Assembly: GCA_905116865.2 (NCBI GenBank)
Contig: CAJHNH020000493.1
Location: 1-64,000, forward strand
DNA from: Candidula unifasciata
Lineage: Eukaryota; Mollusca; Gastropoda; Stylommatophora; Geomitridae
Direction of reading: 5' to 3'
Length of the DNA: 64,000 nucleotides
A model generated the notes under the pieces. The model searched no databases and had not been told where the DNA came from. It saw only the letters and a program-made list of their open reading frames with translations. Below, one piece after another: positions 1 to 11,402 of the stretch (positions are counted from its first letter, which is position 1; the number at the start of each line of letters is the position of its first letter). The position numbers and the translations under genes are program-made.

Positions 1-298
1 GCCCTACTAACCCCGAGTGGTATCAGGTCACAGTTACGAGGTTTGGACAGTTTCTTGTGTGCCAGAAATGGAGAAAATCGGCCACCATGGCAAGCATGGG
101 AGGCTAAGAACCAGGGAACAGACATCGGGACGACCCAGTGTGCGCTTGGAAGACAACATCCGACAGTCCTCTGGACGACACGAGGGACTGGAAATGGGAA
201 CAAAGCCAGAAAGAAAAATGTGATAGAACGTTCTGGCGATCTCTTGGCAAACCTCTACACCCCAAGGTAGAAGAGGAGCGACTAAGTAAGTAAGTAAG
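1..298 (+). mobile_element. 3' end of a non-LTR retrotransposon (RT C-terminus relic)
   Basis: The plus strand decodes in broken frames to the C-terminal tail of a reverse-transcriptase ORF: a CxMENRPPWQAW-like stretch, then an arginine-rich DNI-R-S segment. It stops near 270 and is followed by a short (TAAG)n run, the kind of microsatellite tail left by target-primed reverse transcription. The fragment at 29905-30205 aligns with it. It is truncated by the window edge and is non-functional. Confidence 0.6.
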
Positions 299-639
299 GC
301 TACTCACATGTCTGGTATTCTACTGGCCTGATAGCAATGTGATTTCTTATGAGATACATCAGTTAAGATATATTTTTTTTAATGTATTCTTGTGGCACTG
401 TAGATTTATGTATTGTGCTGATGAATGCCTTTTAGCAGCAACGCTCACTTGTTTGACACTGTGAAGCTGACTGATTCTACTTGTTTGATTTGATATCTTT
501 TCATTCACTCCTGTCAGTGCTGTCTAGCCAAAATGGTACAGGAAACACTCAAAATGATACTTTGCTGACTACAAGGAGAAACTATATCATCCATTTCCAA
601 AGAAAAACTAACATAACATAACCCTGGACCCATTAGAGT

Positions 640-1160
640 CGTGGAGGTGTATTGATGGAAGCACTAGCACATAAAACCCACCATCTTTCTCTGTCATCTG
701 CTTGATGAATAAGTGTATGATAACTTAGTCCTGTCCATTTCTTAATGCTGTCATTCCAGTTTCTCCTTTGTCCTCCTCTTCTTCGACAACCCCTTAATAA
801 TCCTTGAAATATGTCTTACCACGCGCCTAAACCAAGCTGTTTCACCACTGCTGTGCTGCAAATTTGTATATTTTGTCTCTGACATATTCATTAGTTTTGT
901 GTTCTAAATAACTAATTCGTAAAATATGTCTGTAGCATTTACATTAGAAAGCCTGAATCCTCCTTTCCATTTCCACAGTGAGAGGCCAACTCACACTCTT
1001 TTAAGATAATAGACAACACCAGTGATTTGTAAATATTGACCTTGGCTGTGATGCTGATTTTGCTCTTCCATGAGGTATTCAGCTGCGACATTGCGGCTCT
1101 TGCCACATCAAGTCTTGTCTTGATCTCTGTGAAACAGCTAAGAAAACTGCATGCATATGA
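640..1160 (-). mobile_element. Decayed RT C-terminus of a non-LTR retrotransposon
   Basis: Read on the minus strand, the segment gives EIKTRLDVARAAMSQLNTSW, WKSKISITAKVNIYKSLVLS and, further on, RRRGGQRRNWNDSIKKWTGL and LIHQADDRERWW. These match the thumb/C-terminal region common to non-LTR ORF2 proteins. Several stops and frameshifts interrupt it. No endonuclease or catalytic RT part is present. Confident as a relic; the clade is uncertain. Confidence 0.65.
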
Positions 1161-1766
1161 AGACAGCTATGATGGTGAAAAGTGGCTTTCAAAGAACTCC
1201 TCTTGCTTATTTTGAACATAATAGTTGTTTTGACTGATTGTGTCAAACCACTTTATTATAAAATACTGAATGTCAGTTGTTTCTGAAACTTTTTCGCCCC
1301 GCAAACACTGAAAAAACTGGATCCGTTGGAAATATTATAAACAAAATCCTTTGAAAAACAATTTTATACAGGTCACTAATAAACTTTTAAAAAAAAGCTT
1401 CTACACTTAATTGAATAAAGAAAACACTGATAGGTTGCACAATTTTACTGTATCTTGTCAGGTGCATATTACAGTAATGACTACATAAATAAAGCAAATA
1501 AGTGAATCCTTTATAACTAAGGTACAATTTAAACAAAATCAAATGCAATTGCCTGTTTTACCAGGGCAACTGCAGTGTCTGAATCATGACTTTCTTTACT
1601 AAGCTTAGGGCGGAGGTTTGTGTTTTTATTTAAACTTACAACTTGGAAACATTGCTTTGCTTCTACATTTATGTTACATTTTTAATGAAATATGTAATGG
1701 GAGTAATCTATAAACATGAAAGAGTGAAGAATTCTGTGAAATTAATTCCATGGTGTTTTAAAAAAT
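1161..1766. other. AT-rich stretch, nothing recognised
   Basis: AT-rich sequence with no credible open frame, splice-bounded exon or repeat that I can match elsewhere in the window. Confidence 0.5.
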
Positions 1767-2900
1767 ATGTATCAGGTGACTCATGCTGCGACATCTATCA
1801 ATGAGGCAACCGGAACATTTAACAATGTGGCTCTAAAAAATTATTCAGTGCACAAGAAAATCCAGAAGGCTAGACTAAAGAGAACCTGTTTCATTAAGAA
1901 CGCAAATGCCAAGCTCGCTGTTCTCAAACTCTCTCCCATAATACCAAATGTTCCACTGAAACGACTGGCTCCCTTGGCTCAGGGATAGCCTGCCAACAGT
2001 CAGAATGACTGTAACAGGGATCTCCTCCAAATCATCAATGAGCAGCACTGATATGAAATCAGCTACAGAAGGAGAGATCAATAGACTTTATCCACACCAG
2101 AGTTTGATTCGAGTGTATACAGATCCCTCAGCCAAGAGAGCAGTAGGAGACGGAGGAGGAGGAATATGCATAGAATGCCAAATGGTTTAAAAATCAACCA
2201 GGCTGTACCAACAGGTTCATATTCCTCCAATTACAGAGCAGAGGCAGAAGCACTTCTAGGGGCATGTTCTTTCCTGAATGGACAACAGCACAGCAAATAT
2301 AGCAGAGTTGGTCTTTCTGACTGATGCTACAAGCAAGTGTTAACTTAAAAAACACACTGTAGACTTGCGTGACAGCTGATTTACTTAGGCTCTTCAGTAG
2401 AACAATCTGTACTGCAGTGGATTCCAGGTCACTGTGGCTTGGAAGGCAATGAAATAGCGGACAGATTAGCCAGAAGCGGCAGTGACATGGTACAACCAAA
2501 TAGCGACTTAACCCACCAAGAGACGAATACAATCTAGTATCCAAGAAAGGTGGCTGAATACCCACACCAGATTTTCTTCCCAAGACTCACTTCATCGCCT
2601 CTCTAGAGAGGGACAGTGTATTATATTCAGACTGAGGACTGGGCACAACAGATTTCGTCAACATGTGTTCAAATTTTTCGGTGTAGGAAATACGGAGACG
2701 TTGCACATAAAATGCTGAGCATGTGCTCCAACACTTTCAACTGTATGCTGACAACAGAGATACAATCTGGCCTGTTCCAACCACAATGAAGACAAAACTG
2801 TATGGTACACGAGAGGATATGGATTGCACGATAGCTTTCATAAAGGCTACCGGCCTCCTGATATAAGTTTTCTGACAGAAGGCTCGAAGAAGAAAATCCC
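1767..2900 (+). mobile_element. I/Nimb- or Jockey-type relic: RT end plus RNase H
   Basis: The first part (1860-1990) encodes an RT-connection-like stretch containing PNVPLKRLAPLAQG. It is followed by VYTDPSAKRAVGDGGGGI (about 2113-2167), the first RNase H strand with its catalytic Asp in YTD. Near 2408-2490 comes LQWIPGHCGLEGNEIADRLA, the typical RNase H C-terminal motif with the last catalytic Asp in ADRLA. Frameshifts and stops between these blocks show a dead copy. The tail fades out by about 2900. Confidence 0.7.
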
Positions 2901-2944
2901 CGAAATTCTATTTTAAGTTTAAATATATATGTGTGTATGTATAT

Positions 2945-3135
2945 ATGCCCAGGTTGCTAGCTCAGTTGGTTAAACCTGACAGCACGACGACCTGGTGACG
3001 AACTCCTTGTGGTCCGAGTTTAAGCCCGGTGGTAGGCAGAAAAGCCACATTTTCCCCATATTTACGGTATTTATCATGGGATCGGGGCCGAAGGCTTGCG
3101 ATATCCACAGTACCAAGCCAAAGGGTTTCTAGATA
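2945..3135 (+). mobile_element. tRNA-derived SINE
   Basis: The head carries an A-box-like TAGCTCAGTTGGTTA and a B-box-like GGTCCGAGTTTAAGCCC at tRNA-like spacing, so it looks like a pol III promoter. The unrelated body runs to an A-rich end near 3140. It does not fold as an intact tRNA, so I call it a SINE rather than a tRNA gene. Confidence 0.6.
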
Positions 3136-3515
3136 TTTAAAAAAAATTAATAAATATGTATATACTGTTTTTCTTCTTAGTGTTCACCAATAACAAATTT
3201 CAGCTGAAGTTCTGGATGTTCAGCCATTCTTGGACTTTGATCTTGATCCAGAACTTGAGTTTTGCATCTGCATCCGTTTTAGAAATCTGGTATATCTGCA
3301 TGCAGACTTTGAAGGGAACACCCTTAATCTTTAACTAGCCAAGGAGCCCACATGGGACATTTTTAGTTTTGATAAACATTGGGGGGGGGGATGTGTGTAC
3401 ACACATACATACATAAATGCTGCACAGGCACAAACACAACCAATGGCATTAGAGGCCATATAAACAAGTCACCAGAAATTACAGTTAAGCAGCATTTGAG
3501 GGAATTAGACCTTAC

Positions 3516-3804
3516 TGACCCCGTGTGGGTTCCAGAGCCCCATTGTGGGGAAAACAAGAATAGACCCATTGCCCCCAAAGCAAGCAAGCATGTCGTAAGA
3601 GTCGACTAACTGGGAGTTCCCTTTAAAGTTAGGGTGCATCGATCTGAGAGGCAAGGAACTAACAGCCTACATACAAATAAGTCAAATCTGTAAAATGGAT
3701 ATGTATGCAACACTCTGGTTCTGGAAGAGTCTAAAGTCTAGAGCTGGATGAACAACCAGAACTTTCCGCCTGGAGATTACAGCTGGCGACAGCAAAGAAG
3801 AAGA
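3516..3804 (+). mobile_element. SINE-A, near full length
   Basis: Begins at the CCCGTGTGGG head, passes through the conserved AAAACAAGAATAGACCCA block and the TCGTAAGAGTCGACTAA block, and ends in (GAA)n. The flanks share agaccttac (3507-3515 and 3805-3813), a target-site duplication. There is no coding capacity. Confidence 0.75.
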
Positions 3805-4094
3805 AGACCTTACCAGAAGTGCCAAGGTTTGCAGCTTCTTAGGGTAAAAGGATTAAATCCTCACTGCCTCTTAGTGTCAGTATATTAGCTCCTTGAGATT
3901 TACGATTTAAGTTTACTACTTTCACTGTTTGGAACAGAAAGATCAGTGAACCTTATGCCCTAAATATCATTCCATGCGCTGTCTTCTTTTCGTAATGTCT
4001 GGCCAGTGCATGTTAATGAAATCTGGCCATTTCAATAAATGACTTCTCATAACACATGTGACACAAACAAATCTGTTGTTCAAGGATCCATAAT

Positions 4095-4362
4095 TCTTCT
4101 TCTTCGCGTTCACCAGCTGTACACTTTGGCGGAAAGTTCTGGTTGCTCGTCCACTACTGAACTGCAGTCCTGCTCCAGAACCTGAGTGTTGCGTGTGCAT
4201 CAGTTTTACAGATCTCATTCTCTTGAAACAGACTGTTGGTTCCTTGCCTCTCCCCAATAAGTCGACTCTTACGACATGCTTTTGGGGAGGCAGTGGGTCT
4301 ATTCTTGTTTTCCCCACAATGGGGCACCGGAACCCACATGAGGGGGGAGGGGGGGGGGGTCC
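4095..4362 (-). mobile_element. SINE-A, minus orientation
   Basis: Reverse copy: (CTT)n tail first, then the body, with the head around 4300-4340 followed by a poly-G run. The flanks share tccataa, consistent with a target duplication. It lies just downstream of the UQCC4-like 3' end. Confidence 0.7.
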
Positions 4363-4406
4363 ATAACTGAAAACAGATTTATGAGTGCAGCTTCAAGCAC
4401 TTTAGA

Positions 4407-4412
4407 TTTAAT
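4407..4412 (-). terminator. Candidate polyadenylation signal (ATTAAA) for the UQCC4-like gene
   Basis: On the minus strand ATTAAA lies about 70 nt past the stop codon. It is the common variant of AATAAA, and I see no canonical signal nearby. Confidence 0.35.
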
Positions 4413-4480
4413 AAATGTTACAACGTGATGACACTACACTAAACAACGCTACAGTTCAAAGATGTAAAACAATATTCCCA

Positions 4481-4862
4481 TTAAATCTCCAGTGCCTGCT
4501 TCTCCGCTGCCAGTCTTTGTGCCACCAGCTCCTGCAGCCGTGCTTCCAAATGACGTGTATCTATCCCCTTCTCTTTCAATTCTGGTATTGTCTGACTCAA
4601 GTGGAGCTCTTCCAAAACCGGAACAGGCCTATAAATCATCTCATCCAAATCGTTTTCCTCGCGAAGGTATAAAAAGTACACCATGAAGACAAATAAACTG
4701 GAAATCACAATTAATGGTTCGTATTTGTTAGCCTCTCTGGGTTTAAACTTGGAAGGGACGTTTGCGGCACTGCTGGTGAACTTGATGGGCTCTGCGCTGA
4801 TTTCTTTTTCGGTCCTCATGTAAATCTGTGTTCCGTGTATACCACAGCAAACAGGCCCAGCT
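4481..4862 (-). CDS. UQCC4: UQCC4/CCSMST1-like mitochondrial membrane protein, terminal exon
   Basis: This exon encodes the mature part of a small single-pass protein resembling vertebrate CCSMST1/C16orf91 (UQCC4), an inner-membrane factor for respiratory complex III assembly. What I see: a polypyrimidine acceptor ending TTCAG at 4863; an open frame that crosses the Met at 4819 without a stop; then EPIKFTSSAANVPSKF, a hydrophobic helix PLIVISSLFVFMVYFLYL, LREENDLDEM immediately after it, and a charged helical tail ending in LEI before TAA. Human CCSMST1 has the same order: PIEFSSSKAN, one helix, then LREES. The Met at 4819 is probably internal, because the frame continues to the acceptor and a targeting peptide is expected from an upstream exon. 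The family match is from memory of the motif order, not a search. Confidence 0.68.
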
Positions 4863-4977
4863 CTGAAGTATAAAAAAACAAAACAAAAAAGGGATAGTAA
4901 TTAAAACTATTTAATACTCTTAATCATAAAATATGGAGTCTCTGTGGGGTATTACACACAAAAAGAAAAACAAAATA

Positions 4978-5335
4978 CGGAGAAATGGATACACAGTGAT
5001 AGGGAGAAACAGATACACAGTGATAGGGAGAAACGGATACACAGTGATAGGGAGAAACAGATACACAGTGATAGGGAGAAACGGATACACAGTGATAGGG
5101 AGAAATTGATACACAGTGAGAGAGAGACAGAAAGCGTAAAACGGGCACAAAGTGAGAGAGAAAGAGTGAAACAGATACACAGTGAGAGAGAGAAAAAGCA
5201 AAACAGATGCACAGTGAAAGAGACAGATAGAAAGAGGAACAAATACATGGTGAGGGAGACAAACAGAAAGAGAGAACAGATACACGGTGAGGGAGGGACA
5301 GATAGAAAAAGAGGAACACAGAGAGAAGTGGAGAC
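4978..5335 (+). repeat. 24-bp minisatellite
   Basis: About 14 copies of acacagtgatagggagaaac plus ggat, drifting towards the right end. Because 24 is a multiple of three, long open frames (IHSDREKQ repeats on plus, serine/leucine-rich on minus) appear on both strands. I do not treat them as genes. Confidence 0.85.
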
Positions 5336-5339
5336 ATTT

Positions 5340-6165
5340 GCCTTGTGCTATAAATGTTGCGAGTTTATGTCAAAGACTGCACTGTGATTGCAATTTCAAT
5401 GAAAATTCCTAGGAAATGCCACTGAATCTATAGAATTCATGCCCCTTGTTCAATGTTCTCTGCAGGTGGTCAACCACTCTATGACAACGTCCAGGCTTTA
5501 TAGGATAACACAATCCTCTTAACCTTAAAACCGTTATAAATGAATGTATGGCTGCGAAAAATTTATGTTCATTGTGCAGACCTGATAAGGAGAACTCACC
5601 AGGGACCCCCAAACCATCCTTATTTTAATCAGAAATAGCTCTTATTCAGATAGGAGTTCAAGCATATGGTAACTGCCAGGGAAAAACAAATTATTCTTCA
5701 CAACAGAAATTCACCAATTCAAGATCGCCTTAAGCGGTCTGCTCATATTACTATTTTTTTTTTTTTTATAATTCCCCCCCCCCCCCCCCCCCCCCCCCCC
5801 CCTGCAGTCTACAGAATTAACACCCCAAGGATGCGAATCCAACAGCAACAACAATGAGCAGAACAAAAAGCTCCAAAGCAGGTGTTACGTGTCATCTCAA
5901 TGCTCAGTCTACATAGGCTGGGTCACACCTGGAAGATAACAAGAGTCCCTTAGGACATCCTCTATGGCGAATTAAAGACATTATAGCAGAAGGAATGATA
6001 CAGAAGGGCACAGGATATAAGTGACTCCTTGAGAATAAAAGTACATGAGGTGCGAGAGACCGAGTTTCTTTCTGGCAGACTGTGATGACACCGACGTTCT
6101 GCAAAGGACCTGCTACATGATGATGTATGTGTGTAAAGATTAACTATACAGGCTTGATATAATTA
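5340..6165. other. No gene recognised; homopolymer block at 5752-5803
   Basis: Contains a poly-T run followed by a poly-C run of about 30 bases (5752-5803), a likely sequencing or assembly weak point. A minus-strand open frame at 5904-6104 and another at 5409-5612 match nothing I know. Confidence 0.5.
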
Positions 6166-6167
6166 TT

Positions 6168-6475
6168 GGGGTTGCGTGGTCTCGAGGAATAGTGTCCCCC
6201 TCGAGTGATGGAGGTCCCAGGTTCAAGCCCCGGTGAAAGCTGAGATGTTTTCACGTAGACTTATGTGTGTATATAAAAAATTCCTTGGCAGTTTGAAATC
6301 GAAAAGAGTAACAGCACTGCCAGGGCAAAATTTAGGGTTAAAAATCTACCCAAAGTATTTCAGGATCCTTGCCAGTGCTATGGAGTTCGTGCACCGCACT
6401 GAGATTTTTCAGACTCAGGCTTGAGTCAGAATTAGAACCGAGCACTTATGGGTTGATCCGTCGTTTAAACCTAAA
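6168..6475 (+). mobile_element. SINE-B, tRNA-derived
   Basis: Head with an A-box-like GCGTGGTCTCGAGGAATAG and B-box GGTTCAAGCCC. The body contains TCCTTGGCAGTTTGAAATCG, then CAGGATCCTTGCCAGTGCTA. The same body recurs at 26120, 40345, 48085 and 50245 in both orientations, which establishes a dispersed family. Confidence 0.75.
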
Positions 6476-6519
6476 ACCATTGATAAAATACAATTGTGTA
6501 AAAGATGAGTGCTTCAAGG

Positions 6520-6815
6520 AGGCTTTCTAACCCCCAATGGAGCATAGGCCCTCAACTCACGCCAAGTCATTCTATCCTTCTCATGCAGTTCTCCCCATCT
6601 TTTTAACTTTACTATTAAGCTCCCGCTCCGGTTTTTTTTGGGGCGTGGTGGGGGGGAGTGGGTTCTTTCTATGCCCCGGTGGGTTCCAGTACAAAAAACA
6701 TTCAAGTTATATTGTTCTTAGCTTTTCTGAATGTGTGTCCTATCCAAAGTCAGCATCTTTTCTTCACTGAAATGTGTTTAGTTCTTTCCCAAAGCTCTAT
6801 ATTAGTGATTATATT
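6520..6815 (-). mobile_element. Non-LTR retrotransposon C-terminus relic
   Basis: The minus strand gives a GRPK-like basic stretch, then LKRWGELHEKDRMTWRELRA, the conserved end of one RT ORF family. The same sequence is better preserved at 30560-30900. Only the 3' end is present and its frame is broken. Confidence 0.65.
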
Positions 6816-6864
6816 AGCGACTACGGTGTCCGGAAATTTGCGATCTTTTGGCAATTTCCGTTAC

Positions 6865-7105
6865 CACGGAAACCGTTCAAAACTTGCTTAGGAAACGTCG
6901 GCTGCGGTTTCGGGATAGGTCCTAATCTCTCATGAAATTTTGCGATTGGTGTGATTTTCATCCACTCTAAATAGCTGAAAACAACGGGAAGGAACCCGAT
7001 TAACAGCGCATGTCTACGACAGCCGGACGTCCTCTGTTTTTCTGTTACATCAGTTTGATTGAAAATAGCAGTAAAGTATTCAAGGTTGGCTTTGGCCTTA
7101 AACAT
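6865..7105 (-). CDS. Candidate first exon for the UQCC4-like gene
   Basis: A minus-strand open frame starting at the Met at 7105, with a second Met at 6961, runs through RLGPIPKPQPTFPKQVLNGF to a possible donor CCGTG|GTAACG at 6865. If it is spliced to the alternative acceptor AGAG|CTGGG at 4860, the phase is correct and the join continues the UQCC4-like frame. If the upstream acceptor at 4862 is used, the phase does not fit. The peptide is not a convincing targeting sequence. This is inference from phase and position only. Confidence 0.3.
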
Positions 7106-7234
7106 TACCAGACATGGTAATGCTAGTTATAATTGAATTCTCCGTCCAATTTTACATTTTGTGTATAAAATTTCTTTCTTGTCCGTGGCTGTTTAGATTT
7201 ACAGTGACATTTTTTCAGGCAATCGCTATTATGT

Positions 7235-7300
7235 GGCTGTGTCTCATTCGTCATTGGCTGCCATCATGTTCAATGACAGTCCAATGTAAACAAAGCCAAA
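7235..7300 (-). promoter_or_regulatory. Possible CCAAT-containing promoter
   Basis: Two CCAAT-like elements and several CpGs cluster here: GCCAATGACG on minus near 7250, and CCAAT on plus near 7280. They lie 150-200 bp upstream of the candidate first exon. The position is suggestive; there is no other support. Confidence 0.25.
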
Positions 7301-7799
7301 ACGAAAGTTGCGCAGTTTGGTTGCGCAGAGAAAACCTCTTGTTTCTGGGAGGCAAGTTTTAATCTCAGCTCAGAAATGACATACAAGCCTAAATGAGGTA
7401 CCGTTGAAAAGAGAGTGTTTACAGCTATCTAACTGTGCTGATTTTATTGGTGTAGAGGGCATTTTAAAAATTTCACTAAAGTAAAGCAACAATGCCCCTG
7501 ACAGTTGACAGTGACGTTTGACAATTTAAATAATAATCTTTTTACATTATCTAGGCAAGATAGCCAGATTGAAGTGTTAATGCACAATTACCTTTTCAGA
7601 TGCAGCAATCCTGAGATAAATTTGGGATGACCCCGACAAATTAGTTTATTTAAAGCCATCTAAGCTCGCAAATGTTTTCCACAAGTTGAAAATGAGTTAT
7701 ATAACTTCGTGACTTTGAGAAGACCCAAGTTTGACTTTTTAAACAGTCTAGTTGTTCAAAATTCTAAGGTAAAGATACGAAACAAAAAAATGTAATATG

Positions 7800-7905
7800 G
7801 TAGTACTTGAAGTCCAAGTAGCAGAAAGCAGGACATCCCACAAATATTGTGAACTGAAAGCGGGACATCCAACAGATATTATGAACTACAAACGGGACAT
7901 CCCAC
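7800..7905. repeat. Short copy of the 32-bp GGGACATCCC minisatellite
   Basis: Three diverged units of the repeat carrying GGGACATCCCACAAATATT and a GAACTGAAA linker. Larger arrays of the same unit are at 41025-41385 (opposite strand) and 59965-60185. Confidence 0.7.
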
Positions 7906-8084
7906 CAAAATCTAGTAGAAGTTCGCGTAAGAACATTGAACATGAATGCTAACTGGGTTCAACAGTCTGTGATAACTAGATGTCACTGTATGAACATCAT
8001 CATCACGTAGATGTAACACTAGTTTACTCAAGAACAAAAGGTAAAGGTCAAAGTCTAGACAATCAACTTTACTGCACGGGGGTT

Positions 8085-8255
8085 TATCTCTGCAGAACTG
8101 CTAGCCGCCTACCTGAGCGGCACACAGAGCACGAACTTCGTAGCTCCGGCGACGATCCCCATTAAAACTTACACCCGTGAACTGAATGGCGCAGCCGTAA
8201 AACGAACCTGTGATATTCAAAGCGCAAGGCAAACGGCGTGACCACTTCGCCAGGG
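8085..8255 (-). mobile_element. SINE-D, minus orientation
   Basis: Reverse copy of the family seen at 57925 and 58185. On the minus strand it has a tRNA-like head (CGCGCTTTGAA-like, then a CAGGTTCG B-box core), followed by the conserved GCTACGAAGTTCGTGCTCT block. Confidence 0.6.
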
Positions 8256-8617
8256 CAAGTAAGAGATACTGAAAATTGGCAATAATCACAGTCATACCAT
8301 GATCATTAATATAGTTGGCATCCATCTGCCGGCCACTTTCAGGCCGTCTTCGGTTGAAGAAGGTCCTTTGCAGAGCTTGGCTGCCATCGTGGCACGTCAG
8401 AAAGACCCTAAATTCACTGAAAATTTTTCTGCTTTAGTGATCACTGTCTGTGACATACTTTGGTCATTCTTATGCTGGTTGACTCCTGTCCTTTCTCAAG
8501 GAACCATCATTCCATACCATTGTGCAGTTTCTTTTTTCAAGTCAGATGGCCTACACCTATGAAGTCACATGTCAGCTGCAGGCCCCTCGTGGTTTCCCTA
8601 TAGCTCGCTATGCACAC

Positions 8618-8800
8618 TTCCCAGTGTGGGTTCTGGGACCCCTTAATGGAGAAAACAAGAATAGATCGATGTCTTCATTCTCCTTACCTTCCTGGAAAAG
8701 GAATTGAATAGACCCACTGCCCCCCCCCTCCCCTCCATGGTGTAGAAGTCGACTGATTGGGAGTGCATTTGCCCAAACTGCAAGGAACAACTAACTGCAC
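8618..8800 (+). mobile_element. SINE-A fragment, rearranged
   Basis: Starts with a diverged CAGTGTGGGTTCTGGGACC head and AAAACAAGAATAGAT. An internal duplication and a poly-C run follow, then GTCGACTGATTGGGAG. The 3' half and tail are missing. Confidence 0.6.
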
Positions 8801-8839
8801 AGAAAAAAGCCAGTAAAACGGAGCTTACAGCCAGTAAAC

Positions 8840-8990
8840 AAAAAAGAAAAAGAAAGCTGCACACTTTGCTCTTGAGGACAGATTTCCCTGCATAGTTGTA
8901 AGCAGAGTGGATAGGTCTGCAGAATATGCTCAGGTGTTTGCGATTCCACACATGCACACTGTGTTTGGGGACTATACATTCTTAAGTTTA
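8840..8990 (-). mobile_element. Zinc-knuckle tail of a non-LTR ORF2 relic
   Basis: Minus-strand reading gives QCACVESQTPEHILQTYPLC, resembling the CxCG...TxEHxLxxCP motif that follows RNase H in Jockey/I-type elements. Short and broken; compare 27320-27560 and 31290-31650. Confidence 0.55.
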
Positions 8991-9144
8991 TGCATGTGGC
9001 AGCAGTGTCTTGTTCTTAAATAAGCGATCGCAAGGCAGGTCAGTCTTACACTCGGTCCTTCCAAGCACTCATCTTTCAGTCTACAATTGCATATTGTCAG
9101 CTATACAAACGTGAAGACATGTGCATACTTCGTGTAGAGTGGCA

Positions 9145-9500
9145 AGCTTTACTTTAAAAGTCCCGGGCATCCTTCGGATGTTGGGAACTGAGCAGGCCGA
9201 TTGACTGGCTTGTTCTGCACCAGTTGGTTGGAAAATGATGTATGACGTTAGATAATGTGAGGGCCCTTTGAGAACAGTTTGAACAGTGCAAAGGCGCAGA
9301 TAAAACATTACGGTCCGAGGAGAATGGCGCAGCGAGGAGTTATCAGGGACTCTGGTCGATCTTTAACACTCCGGGGAAAGTAGGATAGAATCAGAAAGTT
9401 ACTGGTGCCATCGGAACTCTTCGTGTGCTGCTAAAGATGGGGACGGAGCGCTTATGAGTGTTCAGTGCTATGTGTCGATTCTCAATTCCACATACCTGCC
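9145..9500 (+). mobile_element. I/Nimb-type 3' end (RNase H end to ORF stop)
   Basis: Across frameshifts, plus-strand readings give GN-QAGRLTGLFCT (RNase H end), then RSEENGAARSYQ-like and GTLRVLLKMGTER-like blocks. This matches the 3' end of the better copy at 61795-63640. Confidence 0.6.
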
Positions 9501-9504
9501 TGAC

Positions 9505-10890
9505 ACCCAATGAGTCGCAATATGTATTTCAGCAGATTAAATCTGAAGCTGGTTTGAAGATGAAAGAGAAATGACACTGGCTCCCAGATTTAGGTCGGCA
9601 AAATCATGGGAAGTTAAGGTGACCATCATAATGCTGACCATATCTCACACCAAGTGCTGTTTGGCCTATAAAATAGGCGTCTAGCCTTACATACTGCACA
9701 CAATATGCCTGAAGGGTCCTTTACTATGTGTAAAAAAAGGTCCTTAAGTTTAATGCACTTACTTATACTCAGCTGAAAATAATCTTTGCAGCACGCATCT
9801 CTATTTACAAGATATATAGAGTTGGCCGTGCTTCGCAGCATATTAAAGAAACAGGTGTGCACCCATGACACGTCGAACTGCCAAAATCTTTTCTCTTCCC
9901 TGTTGCATGTAATTGACTCCTTTTTAAGTGGGCAATCGTCTTCTTGGGGTTTTAAATTCATTAAAATGTTTTTTTGTTTCATTGCCTCTTTGCTAATAGC
10001 CCATTGTTACTATTCACTATACATAACCTGCTGCAGGTGTTGGTAACTCTGGTGGCTGCCTTATTAATAGGTGTTAGTTTTTTTTAAATATGGGAAAGGA
10101 CTTTTATTTTGGTTTTTCTACCACAGGAATTAAGCAATTATGAGTTGACCTGCTTACAATGCTGCAACCTCCAGTATAAATGGAAATTTATCACCAAGTG
10201 GCAGGTTTACTTTTGTATGAAAGGACTGACTCTACACTGTATAGCTATAGCCATGAAAAGAATCCAATCAGTCCACTGATAATTATTATGCATATGTTTT
10301 TTTTTTGTGTGGCTTAGAAATACTAGTTATCACAGGGGTTGTCCAAAAGCCTAAATGTATCTTCCTGAATCCTAGACTAATGCCATTTACTGTATTTTTA
10401 TTTTTAAATTTCTATTTTCTGCATTTTAAAATAAAACCATTTATCTTGTCATCCGACTATGGTGCGCAAAGCCAGAAATGAGTTGTTGCAACGCTATTAT
10501 GTTTCTGTACCATGTTGGGAGGTCATCAATTGGCAGTACTTCTAGCACAATGGACCGTCAACCCAGTTTCAGGGTAGTTCACAAATTATTTGAGCAATAG
10601 TGACACCCTGCTCTCTCTGACTGACTGAATTAACCAGGAGAGGATAGTTGATCAGCTGACTGATGAGTTAGGAGATGCCTACCAAAATGCAAAGTCTGGA
10701 TTCAACTTTTGGTTTAACAGACCAATGCACCAAAGCCCTGGTCATCCACTGCACCCGAGTTCATCTCCAGACGTCTTGCCACGGAACTTAGATGGACCTA
10801 AGTGATGAGGTCAATGAACTGCGCAACTCTTTCTCACAGCACAAGTCATCCACTATGTAAACCATCACAGGCCGCTATTAAATTATTATC
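9505..10890. other. No gene recognised
   Basis: AT-rich with a few open frames of 60-120 codons that lack splice context or recognisable motifs. The most polar of these (9626-9982, minus) has no family I know. Confidence 0.45.
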
Positions 10891-10897
10891 CACTCTA

Positions 10898-11142
10898 TAG
10901 TTTTAGCCGGTTCCCCTTGCAATAACGGTCGCTACTTGGACGGCTGCTTAGTTCAGTCCCCTGGCTGCAGTGCAATTATGAAGTGGACAAGGCACGAATC
11001 ACAAAACATGGTGTCTAGACCTTGCGCTGCAACTCACATTAGCCTAATCCTGTCATTTGTGTTGTTCCCTCCGTAATAGCACTGCAGCCAGGGGACTGAA
11101 CTCTAAGCAACCATTATTGCAAGGAGAGCTGTTTTAGCCTGC
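10898..11142. mobile_element. Inverted-repeat MITE (about 245 bp)
   Basis: The two ends are inverted copies. The left arm contains CCTTGCAATAACGG and GTTCAGTCCCCTGGCTGCAG; the right arm carries the reverse complement, CTGCAGCCAGGGGACTGAAC and ATTATTGCAAGG. The left arm has a 12-bp insertion. No coding sequence. The superfamily is not determined. Confidence 0.65.
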
Positions 11143-11402
11143 TCTGCATTCTCAGTTAGCATGTCCTTTACAGAACGTTCACTCTTCACGACACGCTTGA
11201 AAGGATCCCACTCCACATGCACGAACATACTGTATTTTGTATCTTCAGGGAGGTTGACCCCCCAATTACCGTCTTTTCTCTGCGTTATTGTAATAACGCT
11301 TTATCGTTTTCGCCATTATTCTTTCCCTTCCATTATTAATTTAGTTTTTTTTTATCATGCTTGATTACAGTTAATCAGGCCATCCTCTGAATAACTGCCC
11401 AA

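Noticed and set aside
2945..3035. tRNA gene with good A and B boxes
   Set aside because: Arms do not pair as a cloverleaf; it is the head of a SINE.
9626..9982. 118-codon minus frame with plausible amino-acid composition
   Set aside because: No motif, splice site or homologous copy to support it; left unassigned.
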